Part shown: positions 1 through 5,709 of the stretch, piece by piece
Numbering within the stretch: position 1 is the stretch's first letter
Layout of the letters: every line of letters begins with the position of its first letter
Assembly (NCBI GenBank): GCA_947096075.1
Contig: CAMUQE010000121.1
Coordinates: 1 to 5,709, forward strand
DNA: 5,709 nucleotides
Source of the DNA: Veillonella parvula
GTDB taxonomy: Bacteria; Bacillota; Negativicutes; Veillonellales; Veillonellaceae
Direction of reading: 5' to 3'
The notes under the pieces: generated by a model
The model's input: the letters and a program-made list of their open reading frames with translations, nothing else
What the model was told of the DNA's origin: nothing
Databases searched by the model: none
Translations under genes and position numbers: made by a program

Positions 1-163
1 GCCCTTACTTATGCAATACAAACTCCAAATATACATAAATGATCTTTAATAATCTGTGAAATAAGTATGTATAGTTAAAAGCTAAATTATTATATGAAAA
101 TAAACACATTTATAATAGCAATTAAAATATTCATGCAATATACTTGAAGCCCTATAAATAGAG

Positions 164-194
164 AAGAAGAACGTTGCGAGCAACGTTCTTTTTT
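164..194. terminator. Hairpin terminator after ppaC, possibly bidirectional
   Basis: Ten perfect pairs (167-176 with 181-190) surround the four-base loop CGAG, extendable by A-T and G-T pairs to 164-193. It begins about 11 bases after the ppaC stop, the usual place for a terminator. Read in the ppaC direction the tail is only moderately T-rich (CTTCTCTATTTATA). Read on the plus strand the stem ends in six consecutive T (189-194), a better terminator tail. It therefore most likely serves ppaC and perhaps also a convergent transcript arriving from the left. Confidence 0.75.
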
Positions 195-204
195 AGTTTG
201 TATA

Positions 205-1146
205 CTATTTCATAGCACCAAGAATTGGTGGTACAATTTGTTTTTTACGAGACATAGTATTAGGTAAGAATACACCATTATCTTTTATTTCTTTTTCAAA
301 TGCTTTAGTAACTACAGCTTCTACATCGCCACTAAACAACAATGTTGTGCTTTCATCGAGAATATTTGTAATCATGATGTAAGATGCATCGTAGTTATTA
401 GCATTGCGAAGCGCTTCTAAGGCTTGTACTAGTTCACCTTGTTTAGCCAATACATCAGTTGTATCCATAACAGAAATTTGACCGATAGAAATAGTCTTAC
501 CTGCTTCAGAGAATTCTTTCATGTCTGTACGAACGATATCATCATTAGTTAAATCAGAAATATCTGCTCCCGCTTTCAACATATCTAGCCCATAGGACTC
601 AATATCTACGCCAGCGATTTCAGCTAATTTATGAGCCATTTCTTTATCTGTTTCTGTACATGTTGGAGAGCGGAATAACACAGTATCAGAAATGATAGCA
701 GATAACATCAAGCCTGCAACGCCTTTAGGAATTTCTTGATTATTCTCCATGTACAACTTAGTAATGATTGTATTAGAGCAACCTACAGGTTCTAAACGCA
801 TGAATACAGGTCCATCAGTTTCGAAGTCACCAATGCGGTGATGATCGACAACACCACACATATTCATGGATTTATAGCCATCAATTATTTGTTTGGATTC
901 GTTATGGTCTGTTAAATACAAATTACCGCCTTCTGGAGCAAACTCTTCCCAATTTTTAACAACTTGAGGGTGAGCAAAGCCAAAATGGTTCAAAATATAT
1001 GTTGTTTCTTTGTTAGCTTCACCTGCACAGACTGGAGTTGCTGGTGTCCCCATTTGTGTTAGTAAGTTAGCAAAGGAAATAGCAGAACAAATTGAATCAG
1101 TATCAGGGCTTTTATGACCTGCTACATATGTTTTTACATCACTCAT
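205..1146 (-). CDS. ppaC: Manganese-dependent inorganic pyrophosphatase (family II PPase, DHH superfamily)
   Basis: A cytosolic enzyme that hydrolyses pyrophosphate to two phosphates and so pulls biosynthetic reactions forward. The 313 residues match the usual length of the short family II form without CBS domains. The N-terminal DHH domain (about 1-190) carries all the expected metal ligands: GHKSPDTDS at 10-18 (H11, D15, D17), TDHN at 79-82 (D80), DHH at 101-103 and ISDT at 152-155 (D154). The C-terminal DHHA2 domain (about 195-313) ends with the substrate-binding SRKKQ at 299-303, followed by IVPP. The ATG start is supported by AAAAGAGG at 1153-1160, six bases upstream. The gene is separated from the efflux operon by a terminator and probably has its own promoter, so it appears monocistronic. 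All motifs are intact, so the enzyme should be active; Mn2+ or Co2+ preference is family knowledge. No other assignment fits as well. Confidence 0.97.
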   Translation of the reverse strand: MSDVKTYVAGHKSPDTDSICSAISFANLLTQMGTPATPVCAGEANKETTYILNHFGFAHPQVVKNWEEFAPEGGNLYLTDHNESKQIIDGYKSMNMCGVVDHHRIGDFETDGPVFMRLEPVGCSNTIITKLYMENNQEIPKGVAGLMLSAIISDTVLFRSPTCTETDKEMAHKLAEIAGVDIESYGLDMLKAGADISDLTNDDIVRTDMKEFSEAGKTISIGQISVMDTTDVLAKQGELVQALEALRNANNYDASYIMITNILDESTTLLFSGDVEAVVTKAFEKEIKDNGVFLPNTMSRKKQIVPPILGAMK

Positions 1147-1214
1147 AATATACCTCTTTTATATTAATTTCATACTTAATATCGACTTACGTCAATCCGA
1201 TTTTTAACTATATC

Positions 1215-1243
1215 ATTATATCATAAATCATACAAAAAAACAC
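1215..1243 (-). promoter_or_regulatory. Candidate sigma-A-type promoter for ppaC (extended -10)
   Basis: The minus strand carries a perfect TATAAT at 1215-1220 preceded by TGA, an extended -10 (TGnTATAAT). A poor -35 (GTGTTT, 1238-1243) sits 17 bases upstream, inside the 3' arm and T-run of the efflux terminator. Transcription would start near 1208, leaving a leader of about 60 bases before the ppaC ATG. An alternative is TTGACG (1190-1195) with TATGAA (1169-1174), but its 15-base spacer is short and it would leave almost no leader. The extended -10 makes the first choice better. Confidence 0.5.
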
Positions 1244-1270
1244 GCCACTACTAAGTAGTGACGTGTTTTT
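1236..1270 (-). terminator. Rho-independent terminator of the RND efflux operon
   Basis: Arms at 1236-1251 and 1255-1270 pair around a three-base loop (16 pairs, the outer ones A-T). The single C/A mismatch seen on the plus strand becomes a G-U wobble in the minus-strand RNA. On the minus strand the stem is followed by a run of seven T (1234-1240, partly within the stem), then GTATG. It lies about 30 bases after the pump stop codon and before ppaC, so it should end the adaptor-pump transcript. The plus-strand T-run (five T) could also support termination, but no plus-strand gene is present. Confidence 0.9.
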
Positions 1271-1301
1271 AACATTCTATAAAATTATCTAATATAAATG
1301 A

Positions 1302-4300
1302 TTAGTCGTGATTCTTTTTGCGGTTTGTAAACAAACCAGGTCCAATTGTTTCAATGATGATAAACAACATTGGGATGATAAAGATACCAAACAATGTAGC
1401 TGTTGTCATCCCTGCTACTACAGTAATACCCATAGAAGTACGTGCACCAGAACCAGCACCACTAGATACTGCCAATGGTAATACACCAAGGATAAATGCA
1501 AAGGATGTCATCAAAATTGGACGCAAACGAATTTTTGCAGCTTCGATAGCAGCATCAACAACATTCATACCACGCTCGTCAACGCGAATCTTAGCATACT
1601 CGATAATCAAAATCGCATTTTTCGCAGCCAAGCCAACCAAGGTTAAGAGACCGATCTGCATATAAATATCATTTGCTAAGGAATATCTGCCTGTGAAGTT
1701 CAATAAGAATGGTACTAAAGAAGCACCTATCATACCAGATGGTACGGAGAACAATACAGCAAATGGAACCTTCCAAGACTCATATAAGGCAGCCAAGATT
1801 AAGAATACAAAAACAAGGCCTAAACCAAGAATCAACATAGTTTGAGAACCGGCTTTTAATTCTTCACGAGATTGCCCTGCCCAATCATATGTATAACCAG
1901 TAGGTAATGTTTTAGCGGCTGCCTCTTTTAATGCGTTGATAGCATCACCAGAGGAGTACCCACTAGCTTGAGATCCACCAATTTGTACGGCCATCGTATT
2001 ATCAAAGCGAGTGATACTAGATGGTGTACCTGTTTGTTCCTTTGTAATATAGTTAGAAACAGGTACCATTTGGCCATTACTATTTCTAACCGCTAACATA
2101 TTAAGCTGATCTGCATTTTGACGATATGCGTCTTCCGCTTGGACTACAACCTTATAGTTTTTACCATAAGTAGTAAAGTCGTTAACTTGAATACTACCGT
2201 AGAACCCTTGCAAAGTGGTAAAGATATCAGCTAATGCTACACCATCTTGAGCCGCTTTTTCACGATTTACATCAAATTGTAATGTCGGCGTAGATGTATC
2301 AAAAGTAGTATAAATGGATCGAATTGCCGGGCTCTTACGAGCTTCCGCAATAAATTCATTAGTACGATCAGCCATAACTTGTGGACTATCGCCAGCTTTG
2401 TTGATGATGTACATACTAAAACCACCAGTTGTACCCAAACCAGGAATGGATGGTGGATTCATAGCAATTACAGTTGCTTCTGGTACACCTTGAGCGGCAA
2501 AACCAAAGGTTTGACCAACCATTGCATTAATAGAAGTTGCAGCAGTAGTACGATATTTCCAGTCAGACATAGTAGCAAAAATTACACCAGCACTAGACTT
2601 TTGACCACCACCTAAAAGGTCAAAACCAGCGACAGTAAATACTTCTTGGAATAATTGTTCATCCTTAGGTTTTTCAGGATCATTTTTTTCTTCCAAGAAA
2701 GATGCAATTTTTTCAAGTGTAGCCATAGTCCGTTCAGATGTAGCACCAGGTGGCTCATTAATAGCAATCATGTAGTAACCACTATCTTCAGCTGGTACGA
2801 AAGAAGTTGGTAAGAAGTGGAATACTAAGGCTGTACCACCTGCAAATACTAGCAATGTAATAACAGTTAAACTCAAACGATGGCTTAAACGCGCTAATTG
2901 GATGCCATACCAATTACTGAATCGTTCTAGAGCAGCATTAAACTTATTTAATTGGCGATGTAACCAATCTTCACGATTTTTAGATATATGTGGTTTCAAC
3001 ATTGTAGAACATAATGCTGGTGTCAACACAAGTGCAATAATAGCTGAAATTACAACGGAAACAGCAATCGTTAATGCGAACTGTTTGTAAAGGATGCCTG
3101 TCATACCACCCATGAAAGCGACTGGTACAAATACAGCAGTCAATACAAAGGCAATACCAATTACTGGTCCTTGCACATTTTCCATTGCTTTAATAGCCGC
3201 CTCTTTTGGAGGTAAACCATTATATTTTAACTCGTATTCAACAGCCTCTACCACTACGATAGCATCATCAACAACAAGGCCGATAGCCAAAACCATGGCA
3301 AAAAGCGTCAAAGTGTTAATAGAGAAATCTAATAAAACAAAAGCACCAAATGTGCCAAGCAAAGATACTGGCACAGCAATCATAGGAATGATTGTGGATC
3401 GCCAAGATTGTAAGAAGACATATACTACAACTAAAACAAGGAGCAATGCCTCTACAAATGTATGCTCAACCTCATTAATAGATGCACTTACGAATTTAGT
3501 ATTATCTACAACTACATTATATTGCATATCTGGTGGGAAGGATTTAGATTGCTCATCTAGAACCTTCTTAACATTAGCAATTGTTTCTAATGCATTAGCA
3601 TCATTTTGTAGAGAAATAGCAAAACCGGCAACCTCTTTATGAGCAGATTTTGCGATGAAGTCATACCCTTCAGCCCCAATTTGAATACGGGAGACATCTT
3701 TTAGATGTAATACCTTACCATTAATGCTTTTAATAGCAATATTGCCAAATTGTTCAGGTGTTACGAGACGTCCATCAATTTTGATAGGATATTGAAAGGC
3801 TTGTTCACCATTTGTAGGGTTTTTCCCTACTGTACCTGCTGCGGCTTGTAAGTTTTGACCTTTTATAGCCGCCGTAACTTCAGAGATAGTAACACCAAGT
3901 TTTTGCATCTTCGCAGGATCCAACCAAATGCGCATAGAATAATCAGATCCGAACTCCTGTACAGAACCAACACCCTTAATGGATTTGATTGTATCCATCA
4001 TATAATTGGTACCATAGTTCTTTAAGAATGTTGCATCATATGTGCCATTTGGTGAACTCAAAGAGAATATAAGTGCCATATCACCAGAAGATTTAGTAGT
4101 TGTAACACCTACAGCTTGTACCTCTGAAGGCAATTGTGCAAGTGCTGCTTGAACACGGTTTTGCGTATTAACCGCATCCATATCAGCATCTGTACCTTGA
4201 TTGAACTGAACAGTCAACGAATAGCTACCGTTACTGGAACTATTAGATGTCATATAGTCCATATCTTGTACGCCTACAATCTGCGTTTCAATAACACTGG

Positions 4301-4484
4301 CTACTGTATCATTAACAACTTGAGCAGTTGCACCAGTATAAGCAGTATTAACTTGAACTGTAGGTGGAGAAATTTGTGGATATCGAGCTACCGGAAGGTT
4401 CATCATAGAGATAAGCCCTACCAACGTGATAACAATGGCTATTACGATGGCAAAGATAGGTCGATTAATAAAGAATTTCGACAC
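1302..4484 (-). CDS. RND multidrug efflux transporter, inner-membrane pump subunit (HAE-1 family, AcrB/MexB type)
   Basis: A proton-driven inner-membrane antiporter, expected to work as a trimer with the adaptor encoded just before it and a TolC-type channel. Its 1060 residues are normal for the family. The N-terminus (FFINRPIFA, 4-12) is a family signature in TM1. TM2-TM6 lie at about 340-492, TM7 at 538-556 and TM8-TM12 at about 878-1045, with large periplasmic porter/docking loops between TM1-TM2 and TM7-TM8. The proton relay is complete by alignment to AcrB: D406 and D407 in TM4 (GLVVDDA), K955 in TM10 (GLAAKNA), and R986 and T993 around TM11 (RLRPILMT). Pocket phenylalanines F178, F616, F621 and F636 match AcrB F178, F610, F615 and F628, but M136 and L623 replace AcrB F136 and F617. 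The start is GTG; the next in-frame ATGs (M27/M28) would delete TM1. Substrates cannot be read from sequence; drugs, dyes, bile salts or fatty acids are all possible. The gene ends in a terminator with no channel gene after it. Confidence 0.96.
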   Translation of the reverse strand: MSKFFINRPIFAIVIAIVITLVGLISMMNLPVARYPQISPPTVQVNTAYTGATAQVVNDTVASVIETQIVGVQDMDYMTSNSSSNGSYSLTVQFNQGTDADMDAVNTQNRVQAALAQLPSEVQAVGVTTTKSSGDMALIFSLSSPNGTYDATFLKNYGTNYMMDTIKSIKGVGSVQEFGSDYSMRIWLDPAKMQKLGVTISEVTAAIKGQNLQAAAGTVGKNPTNGEQAFQYPIKIDGRLVTPEQFGNIAIKSINGKVLHLKDVSRIQIGAEGYDFIAKSAHKEVAGFAISLQNDANALETIANVKKVLDEQSKSFPPDMQYNVVVDNTKFVSASINEVEHTFVEALLLVLVVVYVFLQSWRSTIIPMIAVPVSLLGTFGAFVLLDFSINTLTLFAMVLAIGLVVDDAIVVVEAVEYELKYNGLPPKEAAIKAMENVQGPVIGIAFVLTAVFVPVAFMGGMTGILYKQFALTIAVSVVISAIIALVLTPALCSTMLKPHISKNREDWLHRQLNKFNAALERFSNWYGIQLARLSHRLSLTVITLLVFAGGTALVFHFLPTSFVPAEDSGYYMIAINEPPGATSERTMATLEKIASFLEEKNDPEKPKDEQLFQEVFTVAGFDLLGGGQKSSAGVIFATMSDWKYRTTAATSINAMVGQTFGFAAQGVPEATVIAMNPPSIPGLGTTGGFSMYIINKAGDSPQVMADRTNEFIAEARKSPAIRSIYTTFDTSTPTLQFDVNREKAAQDGVALADIFTTLQGFYGSIQVNDFTTYGKNYKVVVQAEDAYRQNADQLNMLAVRNSNGQMVPVSNYITKEQTGTPSSITRFDNTMAVQIGGSQASGYSSGDAINALKEAAAKTLPTGYTYDWAGQSREELKAGSQTMLILGLGLVFVFLILAALYESWKVPFAVLFSVPSGMIGASLVPFLLNFTGRYSLANDIYMQIGLLTLVGLAAKNAILIIEYAKIRVDERGMNVVDAAIEAAKIRLRPILMTSFAFILGVLPLAVSSGAGSGARTSMGITVVAGMTTATLFGIFIIPMLFIIIETIGPGLFTNRKKNHD

Positions 4485-4491
4485 GATCTAT

Positions 4492-4498
4492 CCTCCTT
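4492..4498 (-). promoter_or_regulatory. Ribosome binding site fixing the GTG start of the RND pump
   Basis: The minus strand reads AAGGAGG seven bases before GTG (4482-4484), a near-perfect anti-16S match. It directly abuts the TAA stop of the adaptor gene (4499-4501). No ATG lies nearby in frame, and the encoded N-terminus after the GTG matches the RND family, so this site decides the start. The arrangement suggests that ribosomes finishing the adaptor can reinitiate on the pump, giving coupled expression; the coupling is inference. Confidence 0.9.
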
Positions 4499-5626
4499 TT
4501 ATTTTGTAGCTTTCAACTGTTCTTTAGTTAGTAGTTTGCCATTTACTTTTACGCCATTTTTCACCTTAGTTAAGCCGTCAACGATGATTGTATCACCAGC
4601 AGCCAAACCAGATTTAATGATCGTTTCATTACCTTTAGTACCACCAATCTCTACTGTCTTTTGTTCTACTACACCAGCTGCATTTACAACATAAACAAAG
4701 TTTTTGTCCATGATTTGTAAAATTGCACGACTTGGTACAAGGATTGCATTTTTAATCTTTTCACCAGGAGAAACAACAGTAGCATACATATTAGGTAATA
4801 ATAAATGATTAGGATTTGGGAAGGACGCTTTCAATACAAGCTTACCCGTAGATTGATCTAAACTTTTAGCCGCTTGCACGATAGAACCAAGTTCATTATA
4901 TGTTTCGCCATCAGCAAGTTTTAATTGAATATTTGGACCATTAGAATCATCCGTTGTAGGATTCTTCATAAAATCAAGATATTCTTGCTCAGTCATACTA
5001 AACTCAACGAAGATTGGATCAATAGAATCGATTGTAACCAATGTAGTAGAGCCAGCCTGAACATAAGTGCCTGTATCTACGTCATCCAAACGTAATGTAC
5101 CAGAATATGGTGCATATACCATGGTATCCCCCATATTATCTTGAGCAATTTTCACGGATGCTTCATACGCTTCATAAGTAGCCTTAGCTTGCTCTGTAGC
5201 ACTACGTTGCGTATCTACACGTTGTTGAGCAATCGCATCTTGTGATGCCAAAGTTTCATAACGTTGAAGATCTACTTCAGCATTTTTCAAGTTTGCATTA
5301 GCTTGAGCTGCTTGTGCTTCTGCATTGGCAAGACTCGCTTCATATTGACGAGAATCAATTCGATATAATGGTTGTCCCGCTACTACTTGTTCCCCACCTT
5401 TTACAAACTTCTCAACAATATAACCACTTACACGAGCATGTACAGCTACAGAGTTCTCCGCAACTACAGTACCAGCAAATGTTTGATCAACTTGTGTATC
5501 ACTTGCTGTAAGTTTATATGTATTAACATTAATCTCACCAGCTTGCTGTTGATTGTTGCCACACCCAGCAATCATCACAGCAGACATTACGAGAGCTGCT
5601 AACATACGGGAATAACGATACTTCAT
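4499..5626 (-). CDS. RND efflux periplasmic adaptor subunit (membrane fusion protein, AcrA/MexA type lipoprotein)
   Basis: The periplasmic linker between the RND pump and an outer-membrane channel. The 375 residues are typical for the family. The N-terminus is a lipoprotein signal: basic MKYRYSR, a hydrophobic stretch (9-20), then lipobox IAGC with C22 as the predicted lipidated cysteine. A flexible N/Q-rich linker follows. The lipoyl domain is split in the usual way, with halves at about 60-92 (ARVSGYIVEKFVKGG) and 168-198 (VYAPYSGTLRL). Between them is an Ala/Gln-rich antiparallel coiled-coil hairpin (about 93-166). The beta-barrel (about 200-288) and membrane-proximal domain (about 292-375, starting ILVPSRAI) complete the order. 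The hairpin tip has R122 and L126 of the channel-docking R-x3-L-x6-S motif but A133 at the Ser position. ATG is supported by AAGGAG at 5635-5640, eight bases upstream. It is first in the operon and only 14 bases from the pump gene, so the two are almost certainly co-expressed. Confidence 0.95.
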   Translation of the reverse strand: MKYRYSRMLAALVMSAVMIAGCGNNQQQAGEINVNTYKLTASDTQVDQTFAGTVVAENSVAVHARVSGYIVEKFVKGGEQVVAGQPLYRIDSRQYEASLANAEAQAAQANANLKNAEVDLQRYETLASQDAIAQQRVDTQRSATEQAKATYEAYEASVKIAQDNMGDTMVYAPYSGTLRLDDVDTGTYVQAGSTTLVTIDSIDPIFVEFSMTEQEYLDFMKNPTTDDSNGPNIQLKLADGETYNELGSIVQAAKSLDQSTGKLVLKASFPNPNHLLLPNMYATVVSPGEKIKNAILVPSRAILQIMDKNFVYVVNAAGVVEQKTVEIGGTKGNETIIKSGLAAGDTIIVDGLTKVKNGVKVNGKLLTKEQLKATK

Positions 5627-5658
5627 TATCTGTACTCCTTTTCAGAAACTAATCATTC

Positions 5659-5676
5659 ATGTCACATAATTACATA
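5659..5676. promoter_or_regulatory. Possible operator: short palindrome and tandem repeat in the operon leader
   Basis: A perfect nine-base inverted repeat, ATGT-C-ACAT, lies at 5659-5667. It overlaps a tandem pair on the minus strand, TATGTAAT (5669-5676) followed by TATGTGAC (5661-5668). The position, at or just after the candidate transcription start, would suit a repressor such as the TetR or MarR proteins that often control RND operons. No regulator gene is in the window, and repeats this short arise by chance in AT-rich DNA. Confidence 0.25.
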
Positions 5677-5705
5677 AATATCTTTATATATTTTACAGGA
5701 TTCAA
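5677..5705 (-). promoter_or_regulatory. Weak candidate promoter of the adaptor-pump operon
   Basis: On the minus strand TTGAAT (5700-5705) and GATATT (5677-5682) are spaced by 17 bases, and each matches its consensus at four of six positions. A start near 5670 would give a leader of about 44 bases ending in the adaptor ribosome binding site. The region is very AT-rich, so chance matches are common, and the true promoter could lie partly beyond the right edge. Confidence 0.3.
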
Positions 5706-5709
5706 TAAG

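Noticed and set aside
89..94. Minus-strand TATAAT as a promoter for a gene left of the window
   Set aside because: No acceptable -35 at 16-18 bases, and no downstream gene is visible to support it.
5..109. Minus-strand 34-codon open frame (ATG at 107-109, TAA at 5-7)
   Set aside because: It has no ribosome binding site, lies in very AT-rich DNA, and its translation shows no recognisable motif; most likely chance.
90..134. Minus-strand 14-codon frame encoding a very hydrophobic peptide
   Set aside because: No ribosome binding site and very short; hydrophobic codons are expected from AT-rich sequence.
11..140. Repeated ATGCAATA at 11-18 and 133-140
   Set aside because: Eight bases in AT-rich sequence with poorly matching flanks; no sign of an insertion element or attachment site.
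1318..1665. Plus-strand frame antisense to the 3' end of the RND pump gene
   Set aside because: It is a shadow of the pump coding sequence; the same holds for the other plus-strand frames at 2379-2615, 2902-3090, 3094-3642, 4134-4694 and 5314-5602. None resembles a known protein, and the minus-strand genes are certain.
1..5709. CRISPR arrays, tRNA or rRNA genes, insertion sequences, phage or defence genes
   Set aside because: None was seen: no regular repeats, no RNA-gene signatures, no transposase-like frames; the coding space is filled by three standard genes.

Overview
The window looks like chromosome of a low-GC, AT-rich bacterium that has an outer membrane. A Mn-dependent (family II) pyrophosphatase with strong AAGGAGG-type ribosome binding sites suggests Firmicutes. 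A complete AcrB/MexB-type RND pump with a lipoprotein adaptor implies a double-membrane envelope. Together these point to the Negativicutes, most likely Veillonella or a close relative. This placement is inferred from gene content and protein character; no database search was possible.

Layout: all three real genes lie on the minus strand, so they read from right to left. At the right edge (about 5627-5709) is the leader of a two-gene operon, with a weak candidate promoter and a small palindrome/tandem repeat that could be an operator. The operon encodes a lipid-anchored periplasmic adaptor (4499-5626) and, 14 bases later, the inner-membrane RND transporter (1302-4484, GTG start). It ends at a strong hairpin terminator (1236-1270). 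A second unit follows at once: a candidate promoter with an extended -10 at 1215-1220, then ppaC (205-1146), then a hairpin at 164-194. Positions 1-163 are AT-rich noncoding DNA in which I could support no gene.

Function: adaptor and transporter should form two parts of a tripartite efflux machine. The transporter uses proton influx to capture substrates from the periplasm or membrane, and the adaptor links it to a TolC-type outer-membrane channel. No channel gene lies between the adaptor and the terminator, so the channel must be encoded elsewhere or before the operon outside the window. The proton-relay residues of the pump are all present. PpaC is an unrelated housekeeping enzyme that hydrolyses pyrophosphate and appears to be transcribed separately.

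I found no convincing previously undescribed system. The points worth a second look are modest: a substituted residue in the adaptor's channel-docking motif, changes in the pump's drug-binding pocket, a hairpin whose better T-run faces away from the visible gene, and a promoter packed against a terminator.
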